A stretch of DNA of 64,000 nt, from positions 1-64,000 of the forward strand of contig CACHCL010000005.1 of assembly GCA_902578315.1 (NCBI GenBank), in the 5' to 3' direction. The notes under the pieces are model-generated. The model saw nothing but the letters and a program-made list of their open reading frames with translations, had not been told where the DNA came from and made no database searches. This stretch comes from an uncultured Pelagibacteraceae bacterium. GTDB taxonomy: Bacteria > Pseudomonadota > Alphaproteobacteria > Pelagibacterales > Pelagibacteraceae. Made by a program: the position numbers and the translations under genes. Shown here piece by piece: positions 1-8,484 of the stretch. Numbering within the stretch: the stretch's first letter is position 1; every line of letters starts with the position of its first letter.

Positions 1-282
1 AAAAATACCTACTGAAAACCACATAGGGGAGTTTTCATTTAAAAATGTATAAAAAATTGTAAATAATAAGGATATTGTAAAAATTTTTAAATTATGGTTA
101 AACTTTTTTCCAATAAATATACAAGTTATAACTAATCCGAGTGATAATAATAGATTTAGATTAAAGTTAAGATTTGTAAAACTTAAACCTTGCAAAGTTG
201 CTAATATTTTCCATATACAAATTATTATTGTAAGAAAAATTGATGATGCAAGTAAAGTTATTATTAAAGATTTAAATTTCAT
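1..282 (-). CDS. partial hypothetical membrane protein after the sugar permease
   Basis: An open frame starts with ATG at 282 and runs off the left edge without a stop (94 residues visible). Its start overlaps the stop of the MalF-like permease by 11 bases, so it is probably translated as part of the same operon. Three hydrophobic stretches are visible (about residues 4-26, 41-58 and 67-80). The expected neighbour would be a MalG-type permease, but the short loops and early run of membrane segments do not look like a MalG N-terminus. I do not recognise the family; a small multi-pass protein of unknown role in the transporter operon is the safest reading. Confidence 0.6.
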   Translation of the reverse strand, partial: MKFKSLIITLLASSIFLTIIICIWKILATLQGLSFTNLNFNLNLLLSLGLVITCIFIGKKFNHNLKIFTISLLFTIFYTFLNENSPMWFSVGIF

Positions 283-1531
283 TTGCCTTTTTTCCAATTA
301 ATTTGAAATAAATAATCATAAAAGTTATTAATAATAATACGATTACTATTGAAACTGCTGAGCCCATGCCAATATTTGATACTGCAAATCCTTGTTGATA
401 CACACTTATTGGTAACGTTAAAGTACCCGAAGCACCTCCTGTTAACAAAAATATATCTTCAAATTTATTAAAGTTCCAAATAAATCTAATCATGAATAAT
501 ATTGATAAAATTGCTGTAATTTGTGGAAGAGTAATATAAAAGAATTTTCTAAATGGCCCAGCACCATCTACATCCGCGGCCTCATAAAGATCCTTTGGAA
601 TAGCTTGTAGTCTAGCTAATATAAATAAAAAAGCTAAAGGAAAATATCGCCAAATCTCAAAAAATATAACTGTTGTCAATGCTAATCTAAGTTTCAGCTC
701 AAATCCTAAAATATTAATAATTAAATACTTTTGTCCAAGTAAATTTATAGGTTTTTCAATGACTCCGTAATTAACAAGAAGAGAATTTATCGTACCGCTA
801 TTAGGATCTAAGAGTAAAGTCCAAGTATAAGCCAAAGCAACCACAGGTCCTACATAGGGAAAAAGCAGTATACTTCGCATAAAAGTTCTTCCATAAAATT
901 TTTGATTTACAAGTTGGGCAGCGAATATGCCAAGTAAAATAGCTCCAAGTGTTCCAAAAAAAGTAAAGTAAAAAGTTGTCATTAAAAGCTCAACAAAATT
1001 GTTATTTATGAAAACATTTTTAAAATTTTTGAAAGTAAAATCAGTTGTCAATAAGATATTATTTGATTTTCCATTCAAATCTGGCTTATTAGATTTAACG
1101 TATTTAATGTTAATAGCATTGTTATTCACATCTTTAACAAAAATTTCGAAATTTTCACGATAGCCTGCCTCCCAATTTCCAAAAAAACATTTAACTTTTT
1201 GTGACTTAAATTCACATCTTTTGTCCAAGTTAACTGGTTCAACATTTTTAGGTAATTTATCTGAAAATTTAACTTCTCTAATATCTTGGATTAAAGAACT
1301 ATTTCTTAATTTATAGATAATTTTTAATTCAGAATTGCTATCTTGTATATTTTTTACAATTTTTTTTGCCCTAGGCTCGGGAATTCTTATATCTTTAAGT
1401 CCAACTTCTTTGAAACTAATCCAGACGTTTGTAAAAATTGGAAATAAAATTATTGCAAATACCAGGCATACAGCAGGTAAAAGAAGTGTATATGCAGTCC
1501 TTTTTTCTATTTTTGATAATGTGGAACTCAT
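272..1531 (-). CDS. sugar ABC transporter permease, MalF-like, with periplasmic insertion
   Basis: Inner-membrane subunit of a carbohydrate importer (binding-protein-dependent permease family, MalF/UgpA type). The first membrane segment is at about residues 12-36. The cytoplasmic EAA coupling loop is clear near residues 317-336 (EAADVDGAG then ITLP), the site that docks on the ATPase. At 419 residues it is longer than the usual 290-330 because about 120 hydrophilic residues (roughly 43-165) sit between the first two membrane segments, like the P2 domain of E. coli MalF. That insert has Cys106 and Cys115, possible disulfide partners. It follows the binding-protein gene, separated only by a strong stem-loop that ends at the base before its ATG. 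Substrate is unknown; an oligosaccharide or glucoside is a guess from family. Confidence 0.88.
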   Translation of the reverse strand: MSSTLSKIEKRTAYTLLLPAVCLVFAIILFPIFTNVWISFKEVGLKDIRIPEPRAKKIVKNIQDSNSELKIIYKLRNSSLIQDIREVKFSDKLPKNVEPVNLDKRCEFKSQKVKCFFGNWEAGYRENFEIFVKDVNNNAINIKYVKSNKPDLNGKSNNILLTTDFTFKNFKNVFINNNFVELLMTTFYFTFFGTLGAILLGIFAAQLVNQKFYGRTFMRSILLFPYVGPVVALAYTWTLLLDPNSGTINSLLVNYGVIEKPINLLGQKYLIINILGFELKLRLALTTVIFFEIWRYFPLAFLFILARLQAIPKDLYEAADVDGAGPFRKFFYITLPQITAILSILFMIRFIWNFNKFEDIFLLTGGASGTLTLPISVYQQGFAVSNIGMGSAVSIVIVLLLITFMIIYFKLIGKKANEI

Positions 1532-1566
1532 TTAAAAGCGAATAATAACCTATTATCCGCTTTTAA
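1532..1566 (-). terminator. stem-loop between sugar-binding protein and permease genes
   Basis: A near-perfect inverted repeat: 15 base pairs with one A-C mismatch (1541/1557) and a 3-base loop at 1548-1550. On the minus strand it follows the binding-protein stop and ends directly at the permease ATG (1531). It could act as a leaky terminator or 3' mRNA stabiliser for the binding protein, and it would also fold over the ribosome-binding zone of the permease. The U-run is short, so complete termination is unlikely. Confidence 0.7.
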
Positions 1567-1578
1567 GAAATAAATTTG

Positions 1579-2898
1579 CTAGAATTTTGCTAATTCTGCG
1601 TTAATTTTTTTTACTGCCTCATCAACAGTTATTTGGTCATCAATGTATTCTCTTGTAATTCTATTCAAGAATTGGGCATTGATTATTTTTGATGCTCTAG
1701 AAAGCTCCCCTTCTTTTACACCCCATCTGTTTGCAGTATCTAATCCAGCAACAATGTTATTGATTACATCAGGTGAATAAAGTTCAGTTAATGGTTTTTT
1801 TCTATCTACACCAACTGGTAATTTACTCCAAGCTTTCGTAAACGCAGCAGGATCTGAAGAATTTCCTCTTCTTACAGGAAATTTGCCCTCAGGAGCGATT
1901 GCTAACGTGCTTGTGTAACCTTCGTCCATAGAATACTCAACAAACTTTTTAGCTTCATCAGTATCTGCATCAGCTGTAATACCGAAATATCTTAAGTCTG
2001 CCCATGCAGCACCTTTCTTATTATTTGGTCCACTAAAATTCGTTATGAAACCAGTTTTAGAAGCGAGTTCAGGTGATGTTGGATCGCTGTTAATTGTTGG
2101 TGGAGCTGAGTCTCTTAGTCCAGCTAATTCATCCATAATAAATGGTGACCAAATTATCATTGGAGTTTTGCCAGCAAAGTATAGCTCTCTCGATTGTTTC
2201 CAAAATAGTTCTCCTGGAGGACTTGCTTTAGCTATAACTTTATAAAACTCTAAAGAATTTTTAAGAGCTTTTCCTTGTTTTTTTGTTCCACCCTTTTTAA
2301 CAAAGTTAACACCATTTGCTAAAAGAACATGTTCAAGAACTTGGCTCATAAAGTTTTCATCAGTTTTAGTTGCAGCTACAAATCCAAACATGTCTCCACC
2401 TGAAAGGACTTTTACAGCTTTAGTTATATTTTCATAACTTGTTGGCGGTTCAAGACCTGCTTGTTTAAATAAGTCTTTCCTATAAACTACCATTTGTGTC
2501 CATCCATCAACTGGTACAGCAGCAATTTTTCCACCCTTTTTTGCCATGTTCAATGCTCCTGGAGCAAAAGTTTTTTTTCCTAAACTTTTAACAACATCAT
2601 TATTAGCATTTACATCAAGGATACCTGCTTCAGCCCAAGGTAAAACATATTGAAGTGTGTGATAAATTACATCTGGAAGATTTCCTGCAGCTGCTGCAGC
2701 AGTAGCTCTTGATCCTAAATCTTTTTCCTCAACAGGTATAACTTCGACTTTTATTCCAGTTTTGGACTCAAATGATTTAGCCATTTCCATTTGTTTTTCC
2801 ATTCTTGCGGGTTGAACTTCTGTAGTCCAAAAAGTAATGTCAGCAAAACTATTAGACGTTAAAGTTAAAGCAAAAATGAAGGCTATAATTTTTCTCAT
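1579..2898 (-). CDS. sugar ABC transporter periplasmic binding protein
   Basis: Extracellular solute-binding protein of family 1 (MalE/UgpB type), 439 residues, which captures a carbohydrate in the periplasm and delivers it to the permease. A Sec signal peptide ends near residue 19 (SNSFA before DITFW), followed by the typical opening of an alpha/beta domain (ITFWTTE, then KTGIKVEVIPVEE). A full AGGAGG Shine-Dalgarno lies at 2903-2908, unusually strong for this AT-rich DNA, as expected for an abundant protein. It is first in a minus-strand operon and diverges from the MalK-like ATPase gene across 118 bases. The substrate cannot be named from sequence. Confidence 0.9.
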   Translation of the reverse strand: MRKIIAFIFALTLTSNSFADITFWTTEVQPARMEKQMEMAKSFESKTGIKVEVIPVEEKDLGSRATAAAAAGNLPDVIYHTLQYVLPWAEAGILDVNANNDVVKSLGKKTFAPGALNMAKKGGKIAAVPVDGWTQMVVYRKDLFKQAGLEPPTSYENITKAVKVLSGGDMFGFVAATKTDENFMSQVLEHVLLANGVNFVKKGGTKKQGKALKNSLEFYKVIAKASPPGELFWKQSRELYFAGKTPMIIWSPFIMDELAGLRDSAPPTINSDPTSPELASKTGFITNFSGPNNKKGAAWADLRYFGITADADTDEAKKFVEYSMDEGYTSTLAIAPEGKFPVRRGNSSDPAAFTKAWSKLPVGVDRKKPLTELYSPDVINNIVAGLDTANRWGVKEGELSRASKIINAQFLNRITREYIDDQITVDEAVKKINAELAKF

Positions 2899-3016
2899 TT
2901 TTCCTCCTATTAATTATTTAAATAATGGATTAAGTTTAACAATAAGGTAATGAAACTTCTATGATTAAATGCATATTGGGTTTGATAAAATTAATAAAAT
3001 TAAAAATTTTTGAATT

Positions 3017-4072
3017 ATGGCTTTTTTAAAATTTGAAGATATTGATAAATCTTTTGGTGAAAACAATGTAATTAGTAAATTTAACCTAGAGGTTGAAAAA
3101 GGAAAATTTATAGTATTGTTAGGTCCATCCGGTTGTGGAAAATCTACGCTACTAAGAATGGTAGCTGGGTTGGAAAAAATCGATAGCGGGAAAATTCTAT
3201 TAGAAAATAATCTGTTAAATGATTTATTGCCTTCAAAAAGACAGATCGCAATGGTTTTCCAATCTTACGCTTTATATCCCCATATGAATGTTTATCAGAA
3301 TATTGCTTTTGGTTTAAAGTCAGAAAAAATTCCTAAAAATCTAATTAAAGATAAAGTAATTGAGGCTGCAAAAATCTTAAAAATTGAGCAGCTTCTTGAC
3401 AGAAGGCCAAAAGAGCTTTCAGGCGGACAAAGACAAAGGGTTGCTATTGGAAGAGCAATTACAAGAAATCCCAAATTATTTTTATTTGATGAGCCACTTT
3501 CCAATCTTGATGCAGCTCTAAGGTCAGATATGAGAGTTGAAATTTCTAAATTACACAAAAAGTTAAAAAGCAATATCGTTTATGTAACTCATGACCAAAT
3601 TGAAGCTATGACTTTAGCCGACAAAATTGTAGTTATGAACAATGGAAAAATCGAACAGTTTGATAGTCCAGAAAATATCTATAAGAACCCAAAAAATATT
3701 TTTGTGGCTGAATTTATTGGAAATCCTAAAATCAATATTTTTGAGATTAAAGCTAAAGATATTATTAATAAAAATACTTTTAAATTAATGAATAAAGAAA
3801 TTAAATTAGAAAACTTTAAATTTGATGAAAATTTTTATATAGGTATAAGACCTGAAGACGTCTCATTAGAAAAAAATAGTGAAATATCAATCGATATTAG
3901 TGTCGATCTTATTGAAAATTTAGGCGCAGAAAAAATTGTATATTCACATTTAAATGACACAGAAATAAGAATAAAAACCAATAAAAATATTAAAGATAAA
4001 AATATTACAATTTACTTACCAAAAAATAAGATATATTTATTTAATAATAATAAGAATAGATTAAAAATATGA
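3017..4072 (+). CDS. sugar ABC transporter ATP-binding protein, MalK/UgpC-like
   Basis: ATPase subunit powering a carbohydrate importer, 351 residues. Visible motifs: Walker A GPSGCGKST at 36-44, Q-loop FQSY near 81, signature LSGGQ at 134-138, Walker B LFLFDE at 154-159, and the switch histidine in THDQ at 192. The C-terminal part (after about 235) has the MalK-type regulatory fold, including GIRPEDVSLE near 275. It is transcribed away from the binding-protein and permease genes, so transporter parts are split over two divergent units sharing one intergenic region. The two tRNA genes follow 28 bases downstream on the same strand. MalK-like ATPases can serve more than one permease, so the pairing is inferred from position. 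Confidence 0.9.
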   Translation: MAFLKFEDIDKSFGENNVISKFNLEVEKGKFIVLLGPSGCGKSTLLRMVAGLEKIDSGKILLENNLLNDLLPSKRQIAMVFQSYALYPHMNVYQNIAFGLKSEKIPKNLIKDKVIEAAKILKIEQLLDRRPKELSGGQRQRVAIGRAITRNPKLFLFDEPLSNLDAALRSDMRVEISKLHKKLKSNIVYVTHDQIEAMTLADKIVVMNNGKIEQFDSPENIYKNPKNIFVAEFIGNPKINIFEIKAKDIINKNTFKLMNKEIKLENFKFDENFYIGIRPEDVSLEKNSEISIDISVDLIENLGAEKIVYSHLNDTEIRIKTNKNIKDKNITIYLPKNKIYLFNNNKNRLKI

Positions 4073-4100
4073 TTCACGTCATTTTTTTATCTGAAAGATT

Positions 4101-4174
4101 GGCCACGTGGCGGAATGGTTACGCAGAGGATTGCAAATCCTTTTATCCCAGTTCGATTCTGGGCGTGGCCTCCA
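4101..4174 (+). tRNA. tRNA-Cys (GCA)
   Basis: Complete cloverleaf. The 7-bp acceptor stem GGCCACG pairs perfectly with CGTGGCC at 4164-4170, the anticodon loop TTGCAAA gives GCA at 4133-4135, the T-loop GTTCGATTC is standard, and the discriminator U is followed by an encoded CCA (4172-4174). It lies downstream of the MalK-like gene and 48 bases before tRNA-Asn. Confidence 0.96.
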
Positions 4175-4222
4175 AAATTTTCGGTTGTTTTATTCTACTA
4201 AAAAAAGTATGTTGCAAATTAT

Positions 4223-4298
4223 TCCTCGGTAGCTCAGTTGGTAGAGCAGTTGACTGTTAATCAATTGGTCGCAGGTTCGAGTCCTGCCCGAGGAGCCA
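4223..4298 (+). tRNA. tRNA-Asn (GTT)
   Basis: Complete cloverleaf. Acceptor TCCTCGG pairs with CCGAGGA at 4288-4294, the D-arm AGCTCAGTTGGTAGAGC is canonical, the anticodon loop CTGTTAA gives GTT at 4256-4258, the T-loop GGTTCGAGTCC is canonical, and CCA is encoded at 4296-4298. Its 3' end lies one base from the stop codon of the convergent HTH gene. Confidence 0.97.
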
Positions 4299-4299
4299 A

Positions 4300-4665
4300 T
4301 TAGCCAACTTTCTCAAATTTTGAAGTATTATTTAAAATTTGTAATATTTTTTCTTTTTGTACTCTTGATAAAGATGAAAAAGTTCTGCTTAAAAAAGAAT
4401 AATTCAGATCATCGTTAGTTTCATCGTTTCCACTAACATCTTTAAACTCTCTGTAGTCTTCAAAAAAATATATAATTGGAACTTTTAAAAATTGAGATAA
4501 CTGCATTAATCTATTCGAACTTACACCGTTCGTGCCTTTTTCGTACTTTTGAATTTGTTGAAATGTAACGTTTATGGCTTGAGCAACTTTAGTCTGTGTA
4601 AGTCCCAAGGACAATCTTCGCATTCTTAATTTCTTTCCTAAATGAACATTGAAATTTTCTTCCAT
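4300..4665 (-). CDS. XRE/Cro-CI family helix-turn-helix regulator
   Basis: A 121-residue DNA-binding protein with one N-terminal HTH_3 domain at about residues 8-68: LGKKLRMRRLSLGLTQTKVA, then the recognition segment VTFQQIQKYEKGTNGVS, then LMQLSQFLKVPI. The roughly 50-residue tail with its final helix SRVQKEKILQIL is typical of alphaproteobacterial single-domain XRE proteins. It stands alone, convergent with tRNA-Asn. There is no integrase or prophage gene nearby, so it reads as a chromosomal regulator rather than a phage repressor. An inverted repeat about 100 bases upstream (4766-4783) may be its own operator, but that is inference. Target genes are unknown. Confidence 0.85.
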   Translation of the reverse strand: MEENFNVHLGKKLRMRRLSLGLTQTKVAQAINVTFQQIQKYEKGTNGVSSNRLMQLSQFLKVPIIYFFEDYREFKDVSGNDETNDDLNYSFLSRTFSSLSRVQKEKILQILNNTSKFEKVG

Positions 4666-4725
4666 ATTGATCCCTAAATTTTAGTTAATAAAACCTCAAA
4701 ATGAACTCTTTGGCAATACCAATAA

Positions 4726-4742
4726 TTTTTTTTTTTGGGGGG
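4726..4742. repeat. homopolymer junction T11-G6
   Basis: Eleven T followed directly by six G, in the 143-base gap upstream of the HTH gene. A run of six G is conspicuous in such AT-rich DNA. It could be a length-variable tract affecting the HTH promoter or an assembly and sequencing soft spot. Confidence 0.6.
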
Positions 4743-4765
4743 TCAGATAAGCCAAAAAAACATAT

Positions 4766-4783
4766 ATTTAGTATTGACTAAAT
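4766..4783. promoter_or_regulatory. inverted repeat, possible operator or weak terminator
   Basis: ATTTAGT, four bases, ACTAAAT: a perfect 7-4-7 inverted repeat between the end of the DUF6134-like gene and the HTH gene. On the minus strand a run of seven T follows after five bases, so it may terminate the upstream gene. It could equally be an operator for the HTH protein. Confidence 0.35.
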
Positions 4784-4808
4784 GAAAAAAATGAAGATTA
4801 AATTTTAA

Positions 4809-5492
4809 TTATTTTACTTTTTTAAGCCTATATTCCCAATATCCTGTCTTGTCGAAGGCTGCCTTAACCCAAAGAAAAGTGTTTTCTTCATACCAAATAT
4901 CTGTGTTAAGTTTTTTATCTTTTGATAAACTTGGGTCAGATGAACTAAAATTAAAACGAAGAGTTTTGTAAGTTTTATCTCCTATCTTTACATCTTCTTT
5001 ACCTATAAACTCCACTTTTTGCTCAATTATTCTTCCTGAAACTGCACTAATTTGGGCTTTCTTTTGAACAATTTCGTGATTCCACCAAGTCCCAATAATC
5101 AAATCTTTATCAGCCTTACCTTTAAAAGAAGAACCATCAATAATTAAGTCTTTATCAGTTGCATCGATTGTAATATTAACATATTTCTCTTTTTTATTTT
5201 GATTAGTCTCTGACTCAAAGCCTGAAAAAACTCCATTTTCATACTTTTCTAGTCCTTTTGCATAATATTTATAAAGATCTATTCCTAGTTTTGTAATCGT
5301 AAATTTGACCTCATTCTCTATAATCAGGCTAGATCCGTTTCTTTTAAAATTATATTTGTGATAACCGATTGATTTGTTGTTTCTAAACAGTTCATACTCT
5401 AAATAATTATATTTTGTATAATGATCTACATGAGCATTAATTTTAAAGGACATTGTGAATGCCAAAACAATTGAAAGTAAATATCTTTTCAT
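4809..5492 (-). CDS. secreted protein of unknown function (DUF6134-like)
   Basis: A 227-residue protein with a Sec signal peptide (about residues 1-20, ending FKINA before HVDHY). The mature part is beta-strand-rich and hydrophilic, with a pattern like the uncharacterised DUF6134 family: an early GYHKYNF segment, WWNHEI near the middle, and C-terminal DIWYEENTFLWVKAAF. That family match is from memory and tentative. No catalytic motif is visible; a periplasmic location is inferred. The start is supported by the signal peptide. Its ATG lies only 12 bases from the divergent cysteine synthase ATG. Confidence 0.7.
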   Translation of the reverse strand: MKRYLLSIVLAFTMSFKINAHVDHYTKYNYLEYELFRNNKSIGYHKYNFKRNGSSLIIENEVKFTITKLGIDLYKYYAKGLEKYENGVFSGFESETNQNKKEKYVNITIDATDKDLIIDGSSFKGKADKDLIIGTWWNHEIVQKKAQISAVSGRIIEQKVEFIGKEDVKIGDKTYKTLRFNFSSSDPSLSKDKKLNTDIWYEENTFLWVKAAFDKTGYWEYRLKKVK

Positions 5493-5504
5493 ATATTTAA
5501 TGAT

Positions 5505-6500
5505 ATGGAAACTAATTCAGTAATATCTCAAATTGGAAATACACCATTAATAAGACTAAAACAAGCCTCAGAATTGACTGGTTGCAATATTTATGGAAAG
5601 GCTGAATATTTTAACCCTGGAGAGTCAGTAAAAGATAGAGCTGCATTATTTATTGTGAAAGATGCAATTAAAAGAAAACTTATTTCAAAAGGGGGCACTA
5701 TTGTAGAAGGAACAGCTGGAAATACTGGAATAGGTTTAGCTATAGTATGTAAAGAATATGACCTAAAACTAAAGATAGTAATTCCAAATACACAATCAAT
5801 CGAAAAAAAAGAGATACTTAAAAAATTAGGTGCGGAATTAATTGAAGTTGATGCTGTGCCATATTCTAACCCAAAAAATTATATTAAAAAATCAAAACAA
5901 ATCGCCGAAGATTTAAATAAAAAAAGTAAGAGAGGAGTATACTGGGCTAACCAGTTTGATAATATTGTTAATACTGACGCTCATATCAAAACTACTGCAG
6001 AAGAGATTTGGAACCAAACCGCTGGTTCGATTGATGGTTTTACTTGCGCAGTTGGCACAGGCGGAACTTTAGCTGGTGTATCTATAGGACTAAAAAATAA
6101 GAACAAAGATATAAAGATTGCTTTGTCAGATCCCATGGGCTCTTCGCTATTCTCTCATATTAAGAATAATAAATTAGAAAGCTCAGGCAATTCGATAACA
6201 GAAGGAATTGGTACTGCTAGAATTACTAAAAATTTTGAGAAAGCATTAGTTGATGATGCTTTTCAAACAGATGATACAGAGGCTTTAAATATAGTTTATG
6301 ATTTAATTGAAAAGCAAAAAATTATACTAGGTGGATCCTCCGGTATTAATATCGCTGGTGCTATTAAACTTGCAAAAAAAATGGGTCCTGGAAAAACTAT
6401 AGTTACTATACTTTGTGATCATGGGAAAAGATATGCAAGTAAAATTTTTAATAAAGAATTTTTAAAAAGTAAAAATTTGCCGATACCAAAATGGCTATAA
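5505..6500 (+). CDS. cysK: cysteine synthase (O-acetylserine sulfhydrylase family)
   Basis: PLP enzyme that makes cysteine from O-acetylserine and sulfide, 331 residues. The PLP lysine is Lys43 in GESVKDRAA; the substrate loop [10 protein letters not shown] spans about 68-77 and the phosphate-binding GTGGT is at 184-188. The TAGNTG version of the loop (rather than TSGNTG) suggests the CysK-like subgroup shared with some fungal and alphaproteobacterial enzymes. There is no C-terminal CBS domain, so cystathionine beta-synthase is less likely. SAR11 bacteria are known to depend on reduced sulfur compounds, so a sulfide-using enzyme fits. It converges with aapP, overlapping by 6 bases. Confidence 0.87.
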   Translation: METNSVISQIGNTPLIRLKQASELTGCNIYGKAEYFNPGESVKDRAALFIVKDAIKRKLISKGGTIVEGTAGNTGIGLAIVCKEYDLKLKIVIPNTQSIEKKEILKKLGAELIEVDAVPYSNPKNYIKKSKQIAEDLNKKSKRGVYWANQFDNIVNTDAHIKTTAEEIWNQTAGSIDGFTCAVGTGGTLAGVSIGLKNKNKDIKIALSDPMGSSLFSHIKNNKLESSGNSITEGIGTARITKNFEKALVDDAFQTDDTEALNIVYDLIEKQKIILGGSSGINIAGAIKLAKKMGPGKTIVTILCDHGKRYASKIFNKEFLKSKNLPIPKWL

Positions 6501-7226
6501 TATTTGACTTAAAAATAGTTTAGTTCGATCTGATTTTGGATTTTCAAAAAATTCTTTTGTTTTTGCTCTTTCAACTATTTTACCTTCATCCATAAAAATC
6601 ATATAATCAGCAACCTCTTTGGCAAAACCCATTTCGTGAGTAACCACTATCATAGTCATTCCACCTTTTGCAAGATCGACCATTACATCTAAAACTTCTT
6701 TAATCATTTCTGGATCTAATGCAGAAGTAGGTTCATCAAATAACATGATTTTTGGTTCCATGCAAAGTGCTCTTGCTATCGCTGCTCTTTGTTGTTGACC
6801 TCCTGAAAGTTGACCAGGAAATTTATTAGCTTGGTCATCTATTTGAACTCTAGTTAAATTTTTCATTGCAACTTCTTCAGCTTCTTTTTTAGGTAATTTT
6901 TTTACCCAAATTGGTGCCAAGGTACAGTTATCTAAAATAGAAAGATGTGGGAATAAATTAAACTGCTGAAAAACCATTCCAACTTCAGCTCTTATTTTTT
7001 CAATATTTTTAGTGTTCTCTGCTAATTCCGTGCCATCAACGATAATGTTTCCTTTTTGATGCTCTTCTAATCTATTAATACATCTAATTAAAGTTGATTT
7101 TCCTGACCCTGATGGGCCACATATAACTATTTTTTCTTGTGAAGCAACTTCAAGATCAATATCTTTTAGGACCTGAAATTTATCGAACCATTTATTTACT
7201 TTTTTTAACTCTATAATTTTTCCCAT
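6495..7226 (-). CDS. aapP: general amino-acid ABC transporter ATP-binding protein
   Basis: ATPase of a polar amino-acid importer (AapP/GlnQ family), 243 residues, the usual family length. Motifs: Walker [10 protein letters not shown] at 37-45, Q-loop FQQFNLFP, signature LSGGQQQR, Walker [15 protein letters not shown], switch histidine VTHEMGFA. It closes the minus-strand operon aapJ-aapQ-aapM-aapP and lies one base after aapM. Its assignment to a broad-specificity L-amino-acid system rests on the two long, AapQ/AapM-type permeases next to it. Confidence 0.92.
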   Translation of the reverse strand: MGKIIELKKVNKWFDKFQVLKDIDLEVASQEKIVICGPSGSGKSTLIRCINRLEEHQKGNIIVDGTELAENTKNIEKIRAEVGMVFQQFNLFPHLSILDNCTLAPIWVKKLPKKEAEEVAMKNLTRVQIDDQANKFPGQLSGGQQQRAAIARALCMEPKIMLFDEPTSALDPEMIKEVLDVMVDLAKGGMTMIVVTHEMGFAKEVADYMIFMDEGKIVERAKTKEFFENPKSDRTKLFLSQIL

Positions 7227-7227
7227 T

Positions 7228-8484
7228 TTATCTCTCAGTACTTAACTTTTTTTCTAAATTTTGACTGTATCTACTCATTGCATAACATATTATCCAAAAA
7301 ACTAAACCGGCAAATACATATCCCTCCATAGCCATACCTAACCATTTTGGATTAGTTTTTGCTAAACCTATCATACCAGCTAATTCCATCAACCCCACCA
7401 CAAAAATTAAAGGTGTATCTTTTACTAAGGCCAGGAGAGTATTTGCTATCCCGGGTATTACTAATTTAAGCGCTTGAGGTAATATAATAAGAACATTCAT
7501 TCTCCAATATCCCATTCCTAAAGACTTCGCAGCTTCATATTGACCTTTTGGTAAAGCTTGTAATCCTCCTCTTACAACTTCTGCCATGTAAGCAGCTTCA
7601 AACAAAGTGATCGCTATTAAAACTCTAATTAGCTTATCAATAAAAGTACCATCTGGTAAAAACATTGGAAACATTACAGCTGCCATAAATAAAACTGTAA
7701 TTAAAGGTACACCTCTCCAAAGTTCTATGAAACCAATCGAAATATATCTTATAGCGGGCAATGAAGATCTTCTACCTAGTGCTAAAAAAACACCGATTGG
7801 AAAACAGAAAAGGATTGCAAATGCAGAAATAATAAAAGTTAATGAAAGACCTCCCCATGCAGCAGTTTCAACATATACTAATCCAAAGCTTCCGCCTGAT
7901 AGTAACTTAATACCAATAAAAGGATAAACAAAAAGTAAAAAAATGATAAAATATTTTTTAATTTTTTGAGGCACGAAAAAGGCTATTCCCACCAAAGCAA
8001 ATAACAATAAGAAGGCACTATTAACTCTCCATTGCTCTACATCAGGATAAAGCCCATACATTAGTCTATTAAACCATACTTTTATAAATACCCAACAAGC
8101 TCCATTACCAGTACAATCATCTTTTGAAGAACCTACAAAATTAGCCTCTAAAATTAACCAATTCATCAAAGGTGAAATTGCCTTGATAATTATGAATAAT
8201 ATTAGAAGAGTTAAAAAAGCATTAAAATTACTTGAGTTAATATTTTTATTTAATTTGTCTAAAAATCTATTACCACTGAACTCTATTCTTATTAGATAAA
8301 GACCGATGTAGCCTAATAATAATGGAAAAAAATAATTTAATGTTTGAGGCAAAAACCCCGTAATATTGTAATTTAAAAAAGTATTTGTCAAAACGTCTAA
8401 AAAGGCAAATATAACAAAAATACTTCCTAAGGGTAAAAATGTATTAATTTTATCTTTTGTTGGTTTTAAATTATTTAATATCAT
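7228..8484 (-). CDS. aapM: general amino-acid ABC transporter permease
   Basis: Inner-membrane subunit, 418 residues. The EAA coupling loop [11 protein letters not shown] starts at residue 317 and is followed by ILPQALK. The long N-terminal half with extra membrane segments and the extracytoplasmic motif CTGNGACW (about 124-131) is characteristic of AapM/YhdY and absent from short GlnP-type permeases. It abuts aapQ with no spacer, so coupled translation is likely. It would pair with AapQ to form the channel. Confidence 0.92.
   Translation of the reverse strand: MILNNLKPTKDKINTFLPLGSIFVIFAFLDVLTNTFLNYNITGFLPQTLNYFFPLLLGYIGLYLIRIEFSGNRFLDKLNKNINSSNFNAFLTLLILFIIIKAISPLMNWLILEANFVGSSKDDCTGNGACWVFIKVWFNRLMYGLYPDVEQWRVNSAFLLLFALVGIAFFVPQKIKKYFIIFLLFVYPFIGIKLLSGGSFGLVYVETAAWGGLSLTFIISAFAILFCFPIGVFLALGRRSSLPAIRYISIGFIELWRGVPLITVLFMAAVMFPMFLPDGTFIDKLIRVLIAITLFEAAYMAEVVRGGLQALPKGQYEAAKSLGMGYWRMNVLIILPQALKLVIPGIANTLLALVKDTPLIFVVGLMELAGMIGLAKTNPKWLGMAMEGYVFAGLVFWIICYAMSRYSQNLEKKLSTER

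Noticed and set aside
2913-2926. Palindrome ATTATTTAAATAAT between the sugar transporter genes
   Set aside because: Made only of A and T in AT-rich DNA; too likely by chance to call an operator.
4069-4260. 63-residue open frame running through the two tRNA genes
   Set aside because: It translates tRNA-Cys and most of tRNA-Asn, which have complete cloverleaf structures.
4101-4665. tRNA-linked integrated element marked by the HTH gene
   Set aside because: There is no integrase, no duplicated tRNA end and no phage gene; both tRNAs are intact.
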